Both the position numbers and the translations under genes were made by a program. This document shows, one piece after another, positions 1-11,100 of a DNA stretch of 64,000 nucleotides. The notes under the pieces are model-generated. The model was not told the DNA's origin. It searched no databases and saw nothing but the letters and a program-made list of their open reading frames with translations. This DNA is from [Mycobacterium] stephanolepidis. Its GTDB lineage: Bacteria > Actinomycetota > Actinomycetes > Mycobacteriales > Mycobacteriaceae. The stretch's first letter is position 1, and every line of letters starts with the position of its first letter. The stretch covers positions 2,790,001-2,854,000 of the forward strand of contig NZ_AP018165.1 of NCBI RefSeq assembly GCF_002356335.1, in the 5' to 3' direction.

Positions 1-122
1 AAGCACACCGAAACGGGATCTGCCTAAACCCCGCCGACTATGCATCCGCAGAAAATAACAATCCTCGACGCACCCAGCAAGACATGGCATGTCCGCTACG
101 TCCAGACAGAGACTCTGAGAAC

Positions 123-1271
123 TCAGTCCTCCATGAAAGATTCGCCGCGCAGCGCCGCGATCACGTCGGTGGCGTGACCGGCGACAACGGAGTCGCCAAC
201 GCGCTCAGCAGCCGCATGTAGCGCGGTCCATCGCCCCAGCAGCGCGGAATGGCTGGGCGCGGGATTCCCGAATGCCACAGTCTCGTCGTCGAGATCGACG
301 TCGATGGTGAAGTACTCGTGCGTGGCGAGCCACACCCACATCAGTCGCGCATCCAGGACGCGTCGCGCGAGTGTCTCGTCGTCGGCCAACCCGGGAGCGA
401 TCGACGCCACGTCGGAGCGCCACGCTTCGGTCATCGCATCGTCGAGCTCGGCGACTTCCTCGCGTTCGGCGGCCCCGAGGAACTCCGGGTAGACGGTGAG
501 TGCGTGGGCGATGTCCAGCACGATGTCGCGGAATCCGCCCCATTCGTAGTCAAGAATCCGGACACCATGTTCGGTGACGAGGATATTGTCGGGGGCGACT
601 TCGGAGGGGCTGAAGGCGCGAACGCCGCCCTTTCCGAAAAGTTCTGCTGTTTGCTGTAGCCGAGAAATCAGAGTCGGCGGCACCTCGAGGGCGTACTCGC
701 TTCTCAGGATCTGCTGCAGTGGGTCGATGGTTTCAGCCCCGCCGATACGCTGCTGCGACGGGTCGACATCGGTCTTCTTCACATCGACGCGCCTGAGCAG
801 TGCAGCAAAGTCGCCTTCTCGGCCTACGGTGGCTACGTGCATCCGCCCCAGGGCTTGCGCCCACGCCATCAGCGCGTGGTTGATCGCAGCACGATTACGC
901 TCCGCCAGTAGCTCCGACATGGTCGGCGCGGAACCCAGATCGGTAAGCACGATGAGTCGTTCGGCAATGGAGTAGGCAACCAGCTCGGGGCCGGGCCGAT
1001 GCTTGGCCGTCAAGGAGTTTGCGAACTGATACGACACAACCTCGCGGAGCACGGCGGCCTCGGATCCCCCTTCGGGGACCTGCTTGATCACCATGGACTT
1101 GGGCAACGCGAAAGGGTTCTGCACCGCGCGCACCCGAAGGACGATCGCAGGCCCGCTGCCACCGAGATCTTCGGGTTCGGCCAACGTGACGGTTGCCCCT
1201 GCACGCTTGGAGAGCAACTCCTCGGCTGTGGCGATAACCTGCGCGACGGGGTCTGCCAATAGTGTCGTCAT
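123..1271 (-). CDS. APH-like phosphotransferase family protein, possible pseudokinase
   Basis: This 382-residue protein has the layout of the APH/choline-kinase fold: an N-lobe with a VIKQ strand that may carry the ATP-binding lysine, a hinge-like LIVLTDLGS segment, and a C-lobe brown-kinase-type loop near residues 220-245. The usual catalytic loop reads H/S-x-D-x4-N in relatives. Here it reads PSEVAPDN, so Asn is kept but the catalytic Asp is replaced by Glu. The metal-binding segment is ILDYEWGGFRD. The family phosphorylates small molecules such as aminoglycosides or macrolides, but most actinobacterial members have unknown substrates. It is divergent from the TetR gene at 1410, with 138 bp between them. 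The start at 1271 has a GGTGAGG-type ribosome site just upstream. The Asp-to-Glu change leaves activity uncertain. Confidence 0.75.
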   Translation of the reverse strand: MTTLLADPVAQVIATAEELLSKRAGATVTLAEPEDLGGSGPAIVLRVRAVQNPFALPKSMVIKQVPEGGSEAAVLREVVSYQFANSLTAKHRPGPELVAYSIAERLIVLTDLGSAPTMSELLAERNRAAINHALMAWAQALGRMHVATVGREGDFAALLRRVDVKKTDVDPSQQRIGGAETIDPLQQILRSEYALEVPPTLISRLQQTAELFGKGGVRAFSPSEVAPDNILVTEHGVRILDYEWGGFRDIVLDIAHALTVYPEFLGAAEREEVAELDDAMTEAWRSDVASIAPGLADDETLARRVLDARLMWVWLATHEYFTIDVDLDDETVAFGNPAPSHSALLGRWTALHAAAERVGDSVVAGHATDVIAALRGESFMED

Positions 1272-1290
1272 TACCGCCTCACCTTACCTC

Positions 1291-1303
1291 GTCTTTATAA
1301 GAC
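1291..1303. promoter_or_regulatory. Palindrome overlapping the probable -10 of the kinase-like gene
   Basis: GTCTTTATAAGAC has perfect 5-bp arms around a 3-bp AT centre. It lies 20 bp upstream of the minus-strand start at 1271 and contains a TATAAAG-like -10 on that strand. It may be an operator, but it differs from the two GACC-N4-GGTCT sites near 1400, so the same TetR need not bind it. Confidence 0.3.
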
Positions 1304-1385
1304 TGTGGGGCGGCACACATTCCTCCCGGTATTCACATCCACGCATTTGCCGATCAACGCGGCGGGTATTGCCCTTGCGCGTCCT

Positions 1386-1398
1386 GACCGATCGGTCT
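1386..1398. promoter_or_regulatory. TetR operator copy 1 (GACC-N4-GGTCT)
   Basis: GACCGATCGGTC is a perfect 12-bp palindrome followed by T. It shares the GACC-N4-GGTCT pattern with a second site whose centre is exactly 20 bp downstream, about two helical turns. It lies immediately upstream of the TAATTT -10 box of the TetR gene, which suggests autoregulation. Confidence 0.6.
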
Positions 1399-1403
1399 AA
1401 TTT
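1398..1403 (+). promoter_or_regulatory. -10 box of a probable leaderless promoter for the TetR operon
   Basis: TAATTT matches the mycobacterial TAnnnT -10 pattern and ends 6 nt before the ATG at 1410. That is the spacing expected when transcription starts at the first base of the start codon. There is no Shine-Dalgarno sequence, which agrees with a leaderless mRNA. Confidence 0.5.
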
Positions 1404-1404
1404 A

Positions 1405-1418
1405 AGACCATGCGGTCT
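1405..1418. promoter_or_regulatory. TetR operator copy 2, overlapping the start codon
   Basis: AGACCATGCGGTCT has 5-bp inverted arms and contains the ATG at 1410-1412. With copy 1 it brackets the -10 box, so a bound repressor would cover the whole transcription start. Confidence 0.6.
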
Positions 1419-2029
1419 GAAGAGGCGTTGACGTTCACAGAACGCGCCCGACGAGCACAGATAGTGGCCGGCGCCATCGAGGTGCTCGCCGCCGCGGGTT
1501 ACCCGCAGACGTCGCTGGCAAAAATCGCCGAACACGTCGGGGTGGCCAAGAGCGCAGTGCTGTATCACTTCACGTCGAAAACCGAGGTCATCGAATCCGT
1601 GATGGTCGACGTCTTTAGCCGGGCGGCCACCTCGATCGTGCCTGCCGTACACGCAGAGTCCACCGCGACCGCACGCCTCGCCACCTACATCAGAGCCAAC
1701 ATCGCGTTCATCGTGAGCAATCGGGTGTCCGCGATAGCCCTCTTGGAGATCATCACCGGCTACCGCAGCGACGATGGCCTCCGGTTCGACCAGGCCGCAT
1801 CCGACACAGAACCGCCCGCCGAGTTCGCCGCCATGGACCCCGAGGCGATCTTCGTCGACGGCATCGCGACCGGCGAGTTCCAGCGGGTGTCACCCCGGTT
1901 CATGAAGAACGCCCTGCGAGCCGCGCTGGATGGCGCGGTGTGGGAGTTGGGCCGCGACGCGGATTACGACGCGATCGGATACGGGGAGCAACTGGTCGAC
2001 ATGTTCACCAAAGCCGTCGGTGCAGCGCG

Positions 2030-2033
<4 letters not shown>
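1410..2033 (+). CDS. TetR/AcrR family transcriptional regulator
   Basis: The 207-residue protein has an N-terminal TetR helix-turn-helix: RAQIVAGAIEVLAAAGY, then TSLAKIAEHVGVAKSAVLYHF at about residues 30-50. The C-terminal ligand/dimer domain is not informative. It heads an operon: its TGA overlaps the ATG of the glycosyltransferase (ATGA at 2030-2033), and an AtpE paralog follows. Two matching palindromes flank its own -10 box, so it is probably an autorepressor that also controls the two downstream genes. The inducer is unknown. Given its partners, a glycosylatable or ATP-synthase-directed compound is a reasonable guess but only inference. Confidence 0.9.
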
Positions 2034-3551
<1,518 letters not shown>

Positions 3552-4580
3552 TCAGGCGGCGGCAGCATCCCCCGCTGCCATGACGACCTCGTGGATCAGA
3601 CGCATCTTCTCCAGCACCGGGCCGGGCAGCACAAACGGGTACAGATCATCGCGCCCCATGGAGCGATTGACCATGTTGAGCGACCACGCCAGCGGCAGCC
3701 ACATCTCGATGATGGTGTCGAATCCGCTGGGACCCAAGACCCGGCGATCGAAGGTGCCGCCCGCCGGCGCCAACGCGAAGGACGCGGCAGTGTCCAACGT
3801 GTCACGGATATGCAGGTAGTGCGCGAAGGTCTCCGCCCAGTCTTCCGCGGGATGCATGGTCGCATAGGAGGAGACGAAATTCGCCTCCCACCCCTCGGGC
3901 ACGCCTTGCTGATAGTGACGATCCAGTGCGGCTTGGTAGTCGGCATCCGCATCGCCGAACAGTGCACGGAATCTCTCGGCATAGTCCACAGAGACCCCGA
4001 CGAGCCGGTAGTAGAAGTAATGCCCGATCTCGTGACGGAAATGCCCTAGCAGGGTGCGATACGGCTCATCCATCGAAATCCGAAGCTGCTCCCGATGCAC
4101 GTCATCGCCTTCGGCGAGATCCAGGGTGATCACCCCATTGTGATGTCCCGTCATCACCGGTTCCTGCTCACTGGAAAGCAGATCGAAGGCCAGCCCGAAC
4201 TCGGTATCGACATCACGCCCCGTCACCGGTAGCCGCAGTTCTGCGAGTTCGGCGATGAGCCGGCGCTTGGCCTTCTCCGCTTCCGCGAACGCCGGCAGGG
4301 CCGTGCTGTCAGAGTCGTTGGGCCGGGTGCGCGTGAGCTCACAAGACGCGCACAGCGTGCCCGCTCCCGTGCCGTACACCAACCAATTGCATTCGGCCAC
4401 ATGAAGATTTGCACACAGGCGGTGATCGTCGGAGTCGACGAACCCGGGCCCGTCGTCGTTGGCGATCACCAACAGCGCCTTGTCCTGAAGCGAAAACCCG
4501 ACGTGACTGCCACAGGACAGGCACACCGAGTTTTCGAACGCCAGATGCTGACCGCACTGTGGGCAGATGAAGTCACGCAT
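3552..4580 (-). CDS. Zinc-ribbon putative zinc metallopeptidase (Rv2568c-like)
   Basis: The 342-residue protein begins with two cysteine knuckle pairs typical of a zinc ribbon (C6/C9 and C20/C23), then a second set (C56, C64, C77, C80). A gluzincin-type HEIGH motif is at residues 183-187, with a downstream acidic segment AEDWAETFAH that could supply the third ligand. The family is annotated as putative zinc-binding metallopeptidase; its substrate is unknown. It is the last gene of a four-gene cluster with two transglutaminase-like proteins and an ATP-grasp/alpha-E protein, overlapping the preceding gene by 8 bp. ATG 4580 is chosen because the zinc ribbon begins there; the longer reading frame upstream runs antisense-like through the neighbour. 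Confidence 0.88.
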   Translation of the reverse strand: MRDFICPQCGQHLAFENSVCLSCGSHVGFSLQDKALLVIANDDGPGFVDSDDHRLCANLHVAECNWLVYGTGAGTLCASCELTRTRPNDSDSTALPAFAEAEKAKRRLIAELAELRLPVTGRDVDTEFGLAFDLLSSEQEPVMTGHHNGVITLDLAEGDDVHREQLRISMDEPYRTLLGHFRHEIGHYFYYRLVGVSVDYAERFRALFGDADADYQAALDRHYQQGVPEGWEANFVSSYATMHPAEDWAETFAHYLHIRDTLDTAASFALAPAGGTFDRRVLGPSGFDTIIEMWLPLAWSLNMVNRSMGRDDLYPFVLPGPVLEKMRLIHEVVMAAGDAAAA

Positions 4581-5502
4581 GCGCGGGGCTCTCCTCACAG
4601 GGTGCGACGTCCACCGACACCTTGATCGTGCTGCTTTCGGAGTCGGTGTAGATGATGCCGCGCAGGGGCGGCACGTCGGCGTAATCGCGGCCCCACGCCA
4701 CGGTGACGTACCGCTCGTCGGCGACGGTGTCATTCGTCGGGTCGAACGCGACCCATCCATCGGGCGGCACCCACACCGCCGCCCAGGCATGGGTGGCGTC
4801 GGCGCCGACGAGGCGGGGTTGCCCCGGAGGCGGATTCGTCGCCAGGTAGCCCGAAACGTAACGCGCGGCGAGTCCCTGGGTGCGCAGCGCCGTGACCGCC
4901 ATACGCGCGAAATCCTGACAGACGCCCTCCCCCGCGGCTAGCACCTCGCTGACCTTGGTGGAAATGGTGGTCGATCCCGACCGGTACTGGAAATCGCGAT
5001 AGATCCGGCCCATCAGGTCCACGACTGCCTCCCCGAGCGGTCGTCCCTCCGTGAAACTGACTGCGGCATAAGCACGTACGTCATCGGTGATCTCCGGGGG
5101 CACCAAATCCAGCACGAACTCGGTGGCAAGCGCACCCGCCCCCGACGATTCCGCATACGCCGGGCGGGCCAGCTCCCATGCCTGCTCCCACCCCGCGCTG
5201 GGCGGTGCCGGGGTACTGACATCGACGATGGAGCGGGCAGTCACGCTGAGCTCGCGGTGTGGAGTGGTGACGTGGAAGTACGAACTGAGATTCCCGTAGA
5301 GGTCTCTGCCGGTGGAACTGTCGGAGGGTTCCGGTTCGACGATCAGCTCGTTCGACTCGCAACGCTGCCAATCGGTGTCACGTGGCGTGAGATAGCCGCG
5401 GCCATAGGAGCTTGTGACGTCGTCGGAGTATTGGTACAGGGTGCGGTGCGTCACCTGATACCGGATCACCGCTGAGCCACTTGGGCGAAGACCATCGGTC
5501 AC
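4573..5502 (-). CDS. Transglutaminase-like cysteine protease family protein (Rv2569c-like)
   Basis: The 309-residue protein has the bacterial transglutaminase-like N-terminal beta domain (YQVTHRTLYQYSDDV) followed by the core. The catalytic triad is visible as Cys195 in GEGVCQDFAR, His238 in ATHAWAAVW and Asp254 in VAFDPT. In bacteria this fold usually works as a papain-like peptidase or amidase rather than a cross-linker. I chose GTG 5502: GGAGG lies 5 nt upstream and the codon overlaps the TGA of the ATP-grasp gene in a GTGA junction. An ATG at 5532 would lie inside the upstream gene with no ribosome site. Cytoplasmic, no signal peptide. Confidence 0.9.
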   Translation of the reverse strand: MTDGLRPSGSAVIRYQVTHRTLYQYSDDVTSSYGRGYLTPRDTDWQRCESNELIVEPEPSDSSTGRDLYGNLSSYFHVTTPHRELSVTARSIVDVSTPAPPSAGWEQAWELARPAYAESSGAGALATEFVLDLVPPEITDDVRAYAAVSFTEGRPLGEAVVDLMGRIYRDFQYRSGSTTISTKVSEVLAAGEGVCQDFARMAVTALRTQGLAARYVSGYLATNPPPGQPRLVGADATHAWAAVWVPPDGWVAFDPTNDTVADERYVTVAWGRDYADVPPLRGIIYTDSESSTIKVSVDVAPCEESPAHA

Positions 5503-8162
5503 GGCAACCTCCGCGTCGTGTCGGGTCCCCACAGTGGCTGCATCCCCGTCGGCATGGACAAGTGCGTCCTCGTCACCACGGTGGACAACTCGCGCAGTGC
5601 CTGATGCACATTGTCCAGGGTTTCGGCGAGCGTATCGCGCTGTCCATCCTCACCGGCGGTATCCAGATCGGCCGGATCGATCCGCCGCAACTGCGTCACC
5701 AGATCCTCCACCAGCCGCTCGGGACGCGAGGTCCCCGAGGCGCTCGGCAGTGACTTGAGGTCGGTGCGCAGCGATTCCACCTGATACAGAAGCGACCTCG
5801 GGTTGACGGCATCGAACAGCAGCAGGTCGGCGACCGCCTCCAAGCTGATCTTGCCGCGGGTGCGGCGGCGATACATCACCGAGGACTCGCAGGCCACCAG
5901 CGTGGATTCAGTGACCGACTGCTCGGCCGCGCGGCCGCGGACCGTCGTCAGCGTGGAACGCAGGAGCGCCGTCAGTCCGAGGCCACGCTCGATGCGCTTG
6001 CCGATATCCATGATCGTCCAGCCGATGTCGTGCACTGTCGACTCCGCTGCCAGGCCCGCCAGCGCGAGTAACCCTGCCAATACCTGTGTTTGGGTGGCGG
6101 CGAGCACTGTGTCATCGGCGCGGGCGGAGTTACCTCCCGACCGCGTGCTGTCGTCGAACTCGGCCGCAGCTGCGGCAATCGCCCGGTCCATGCCCCCGAG
6201 CACCATCCAGGTGTCGTTGGACATCTGATCGCGAACCGCGCGTGCGGCCAGGCCCAGCCGCTCCACCGATTGGGCCAGGGAACCGACGCGCTCCTTGTCC
6301 ACCGTCAGCGACCACAACTGGGTTCCCAAGTCTTCGGATCCGGTGTCGGTGCCGGTGATGTCACCGAGCGCCTTCAGCAGCACCGGGACGCATTCGCTGG
6401 CCTCCATGAACTGCCGATACCGATACTCGTGGAACCGTTCCCGGGTGACGGACAACAGCCGGACCAGGTTCTCGGCACGCTCTCCGTACCGCCCCAGCCA
6501 GAACAGATCGGACAACACGCGCGGCGAGCTGACCGCGTCGGCCCCCACCGATCGTCCGGCGGGCAGATCCAGCGGCGCGACGGTCAGTGCCCGCTCGGTC
6601 TGATCACGATCCGGCTGCTGAACCCAGATATCTTTGGCGGCAAGGCTGTTGAGTGTCGATCCCGAGTATCCGGAAGCAGCGACATAACCGAGACCACCGA
6701 TCATCGGCGCGTACCCGCCGCGCTGCGCGACGGTGAACAGCCGCATGCCGATCGGTGCCGCGGTGAGAGCTCCGGACCGCAGGTAAGTGGGCGCCACCGA
6801 CAGTTCGGGAAGTTCCTGACCGACCCAGCGCCAGGGTGCCGCTTCGATGCGTGCCCGCAATGTCTCCAGCGTCTCCGAGGACTGCAACGGTCCCGTGTAA
6901 ACCTCTTCCGCCACCGTTGATTTCACCAACAGCGTGCTCAGGTTCGCGAGCAGGTGCGAGCGCTCCGCATCGATGCCGCCCCACCAGGTCTGGACGCCCG
7001 ACAACGCCAGCGGCTCGTCAAGCAGGCGGTACGACAACTCCGGCAGGAAACGGGCCAGACCCGGGTTTTCCAGTATCCCGCTGCCCAGCGAGTTGACGAC
7101 GGTGACCGCGCCCCGACGCAGCACCTCGACCAGGCCGACGACTCCCAGGCGCGAGTCTGCCCGCAGGTCCAGCGGATCGGAGTAGCCGGCGTCGACGCGG
7201 CGCAGCACCACGTCCACGCGGCGCAGGGTACCCAGCGATCGCATCCAGAGCTTGCCGTCGCGTACCACCAGATCTGCGGACTCGACCAGCGGAAAACCCA
7301 GCACCGACGCGAGGTAGGCCTGGTCGAACGATGTCTCGGAGTGAATGCCCGGACTGAGCACCACCACCGTCGGATCCTCGACCGATTCGGGAGCGACATC
7401 GATGAGTGCCAGGCGCAGCGCCTGCGCGAACGACGAGGTCGGCCTGGGTGCAACCTTCTCGTAGAGATCCGGGGCGGCGTGAGCGACCACGCGGCGATCC
7501 GCCATCGCATACCCGGCACCCGAGGGCGCCTGTGTCCAGTCGGCGTTCACCCGGAAGTCGCCGACGCCCGTGCGGCCGATATCGCATCCGAGCAGAAAGA
7601 GCTGATGCCTACCGGGCAGGGCCATGCCGTGGGCGGCCCGCACATAACCGGGATGGGCGAAGAGCAGCTGCGGTGGCAACGCGCCGGAACTGATCAGTTC
7701 CTGAGGCCCGTACAGGTCGCTGAGAACGGCGTCCAGCAGCGTGGCCCGCTGGGTGAGGCCAACCTCCAGCACGTTCCAGTCAGCGGGGTCGAGCAAGAGC
7801 GGAAGCCCATCCAGACGCCACGGCACCGGATGGGTGGGCGCATCGGGTCCGGGCACAGATCCCGGGACGCGCCGGGGATCCATGTAGGTGATGCCGTCGC
7901 TGTCGACGAGAGTGCGGACGCGATCCAACAGACGGTCCAAACCGGGACGGCCGCGTTGCGCGATGGCGTCGGCCAAGTCGGTCCAGGCCGGGCGGACGTT
8001 CCCGTCGGGCGCCAAGAACTCGTCGTACCCTGCCTGGCTGCCCCGCCGCCCGACCTCGAACAGTGCTCCCTGGGCGCGAGCGCTGCGGTACTGCGCGATC
8101 AGCGGGTTATCGGTCAAAGGGAAGCCGGGTCCGACGGGAGCCCCCGAAGCAGGTGCTGCCAC
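5499..8162 (-). CDS. Circularly permuted ATP-grasp plus alpha-E protein (Rv2567-like)
   Basis: The 887-residue protein is a fusion. Roughly residues 1-500 form a circularly permuted ATP-grasp domain, with a central VVVLSPGIHSETSFDQAYLA region. From about 540 an all-helical alpha-E domain follows (SPRVLSDLFWLGRYGERAENLVRLL). Comparative-genomic work on amidoligases proposed that such proteins ligate amino acids or peptides, and that the partner transglutaminase-like proteins cleave or transfer them. The reaction has not been shown as far as I know. It lies 30 bp after the large transglutaminase gene and overlaps the smaller one by 4 bp, so the four genes form one transcription unit. Length matches the mycobacterial family. 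Confidence 0.9.
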   Translation of the reverse strand: MAAPASGAPVGPGFPLTDNPLIAQYRSARAQGALFEVGRRGSQAGYDEFLAPDGNVRPAWTDLADAIAQRGRPGLDRLLDRVRTLVDSDGITYMDPRRVPGSVPGPDAPTHPVPWRLDGLPLLLDPADWNVLEVGLTQRATLLDAVLSDLYGPQELISSGALPPQLLFAHPGYVRAAHGMALPGRHQLFLLGCDIGRTGVGDFRVNADWTQAPSGAGYAMADRRVVAHAAPDLYEKVAPRPTSSFAQALRLALIDVAPESVEDPTVVVLSPGIHSETSFDQAYLASVLGFPLVESADLVVRDGKLWMRSLGTLRRVDVVLRRVDAGYSDPLDLRADSRLGVVGLVEVLRRGAVTVVNSLGSGILENPGLARFLPELSYRLLDEPLALSGVQTWWGGIDAERSHLLANLSTLLVKSTVAEEVYTGPLQSSETLETLRARIEAAPWRWVGQELPELSVAPTYLRSGALTAAPIGMRLFTVAQRGGYAPMIGGLGYVAASGYSGSTLNSLAAKDIWVQQPDRDQTERALTVAPLDLPAGRSVGADAVSSPRVLSDLFWLGRYGERAENLVRLLSVTRERFHEYRYRQFMEASECVPVLLKALGDITGTDTGSEDLGTQLWSLTVDKERVGSLAQSVERLGLAARAVRDQMSNDTWMVLGGMDRAIAAAAAEFDDSTRSGGNSARADDTVLAATQTQVLAGLLALAGLAAESTVHDIGWTIMDIGKRIERGLGLTALLRSTLTTVRGRAAEQSVTESTLVACESSVMYRRRTRGKISLEAVADLLLFDAVNPRSLLYQVESLRTDLKSLPSASGTSRPERLVEDLVTQLRRIDPADLDTAGEDGQRDTLAETLDNVHQALRELSTVVTRTHLSMPTGMQPLWGPDTTRRLP

Positions 8163-8192
8163 CGTCGCTACCTTCCTTCCTGTTCAGCTCTC

Positions 8193-11100
8193 TCACCTGC
8201 GCCCCACCGTCCTCGCACGGCGTAAATCCAGGATGCCGGGCGCGACCGCATCGGTGGACATGCGGGCTTGTTTCTCGCGCAAGTCTGACAAATCGACACG
8301 ACCGGTGGTGTAACCGGTGGCATCGAAACGCCGACCGCGGCGTGCTTCGGCCGCCACCGCATTGACGGGAGGATCGTCGTACGCACGGCCGCCCGGGTGC
8401 GATACGTGGTACGTACAGCCGCCGCGAGACAGGGCGTTAGCGGTGTCGATGAGCTCAAATCGCAGCGGGTCATCGACGGTGATACTCGGGTGCAAGGCGC
8501 TGGGCGGCTGCCAGGCTCGATAACGGACACCGGCCACCTGCACATCCGGGTTTTCCGTCGAGAGCAGCGGGATGGGCTGACCGTTGCAGGTGATGACATA
8601 CCGGGACCGGTCGGCGCCGATGACCCGGACCTGCACACGTTCGATGGAGGAATCCACGTAGCGCGCGGCACCTCCGGCGGTCGCTTCCTCCCCCAGCACC
8701 CGCCACGGTTCGATGGCCCCGCGCAGCTCGACCTCGATACCGTCGAACACCGCGGTGCCGATCCGTGGGAACCGGAATTCGGTGAACGGATCGAGCCAGC
8801 TGGTCTCGAAAGCGATGCCGTGTGCGCGCAGATCGGATGCAACCTGTGCAATATCGTGAATGATGAAGTGCGGCAACAAGTAACGGCCATGAAGGTTTGC
8901 GCCGTGTCGGATCAGCGGCGCCCGTAGCGGCTGTTCCCAGAACTTGGCGACCAGCGCGCGCACCAACAGGGACTGGACCATCGCCATCTGGAAATGCGGA
9001 GGCATCTCGAATCCCCGGAGCTCCAATAGGCCCAGACGCCCCCGCGCACTGTCGGGGCTGTACAGCTTGTCGATGCAGAACTCCGCACGATGGGTGTTCC
9101 CGGTGATGTCGGTGAGCAGGTGCCGCAGCGCCCTGTCCACGTGCCACGGTGCGACCTCCGTAGGGCGGTCGGGGTCGGGGTGGGGCGACGTCGTCAGTCT
9201 CTCGATCTCCGCGAAGGCGATCTCCAACTCGTACAACGCTTCTTCGCGCCCCTCGTCAACGCGCGGGGCCTGCGATGTGGTGCCGACGAATCGTCCCGAA
9301 AATAGGTACGACAGCGCCGGGTGATGCTGCCAGTAAGTCAGCAGCGAGACCAGCAGATCGGGCCGCCGCAACAACGGCGACGTCGCCGGGGTACGGCCCC
9401 CCAATGTGATGTGGTTACCCCCTCCGGTCCCGGTGTGGGTGCCGTCGGTGTCGAACGATTCGGTGGTCAATCGAGCTTTCCGCGCCTCTTCGTACAACAC
9501 TTCCAGCTGACGGGACTGCTCGGCGAAGCTCGCGGTGGGGGTCACGTTGACCTCGATGACGCCCGGGTCGGGAGTCACGCTCATAACCTCGAGCCGAGGG
9601 TCCGGCGGCGGCCCATACCCTTCGAGCACCAGTGGGCAGGTGGCGGCCGCCTCGACGCGGGCGATGAGATCTACGAAATCGTCGAGGCTCTCCAGGGGCG
9701 GCAGGAACAGGTACAGCAGCCCGTCACGTATCTCCGCGACCATGGCTGTGGTGGGTACGCCGTCCGCGGGCACGACGGTGGCGGTACCGGATCGTTGTGC
9801 ATCGAGTTCGGCGGCAGCGCTGATCGGATCCGCCTCGGCCAGATGTGGGGCCGGCTGCCAGGAGATGGCTGCCAGTGGGAGCCGCAGACCCGCCGGAGAC
9901 CGTCCTTCCGTCAGCACGATCCGGCCGCGGCGCAGTCGCCAGTCGGCGCTTTCCCAACCGCTGCCGTCCTCCCCCCGGTGCAGGGGCAGCAGATGGGCGG
10001 CCGGCTGGGTCACCTGTTCGTCCAGACCTGCCAGCAGCTCCGACCGCCGATCGGATGAATCTTCCTGCGGCGCTATGTCATCGGCCGTTGATACCGGATC
10101 TCCCGCCGGGCGCCGAACCGACGCCGCCAGTCGGGTCAGCGGGTCCTCGTACGCCGCGCGCACCTGACTCTCGGGCAGCCCGAGATCGCCGGCCAGCGCG
10201 AGCAACAACGCGCGGTCGGCACCTTCCGGCGTGGACCATTGCCGGTCCTCGGCCCACGGATCGGCCAGCAGATCGGGGTCAGACCACAGCGGCCGTCCGT
10301 CGCGCCGCCAGTACAAGCCGATCTGCCATCGCGGCAAGGGCTCGCCCGGGTACCACTTTCCCTGACTGCGCTGCACCAAACCGGTTGGCGCCCAAAGCGA
10401 TTTCAAGCGGGCAGCCAGATCGGAGGCACGGACCCGTTTCTGGGGTCCATCGGCCGCGGTGTTCCACTCCTCGGCGACCTGGTCATCGACCGATACGAAG
10501 GTCGGCTCGCCGCCCATCGTCAATCCCACCCCAGCGGCATCAAGCCGGGCATCGATCTCCGCACCCAGCGCGGTGACGGCCTGCCACGCCGATGGCGTAT
10601 AGGGCAGCGTGACTCGAGGGTCCTCATGCACCCGGGTGACCGTGTTGGAGAAATCGAGGGTGGACTCGCACACGTCGGTAGCGCCGGAGATTGCGGCCGA
10701 TGTCGACGGATGCGGTGTCGCCGAGAGCGGAATGTGCCCTTCCCCCGCGAGCAGTCCCGATGTGGGGTCCAGGCCCACCCACCCCGCGCCGGGGATGTAG
10801 ACCTCAGCCCAGGCATGCAGATCGGTGAAGTCGGCAACCGGGCCCGAAGGCCCGTCGATTGCGACGATATCCGACGTCAACTGGACCAAATACCCGGACA
10901 CGAAGCGAGCGGCAAGACCCTTCTGCCGCAGAATCGAAACCAGTAACCAGGCGGTGTCGCGGCAGGAACCGATACCCACCGCCAGGGTGGTGTCGGGGCT
11001 CTGCACCCCGGGCTCCAAGCGCACGGCGTAGCCGACATCCGAGCACAACGCCTGATTGATGGTGACGAGGTAGTCGATGATGCGTGTGCCGGGCGCCATC

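Noticed and set aside
6954-8225. 423-codon plus-strand frame opposite the ATP-grasp gene
   Set aside because: It is antisense to a conserved catalytic domain and has no recognisable domain or ribosome site.
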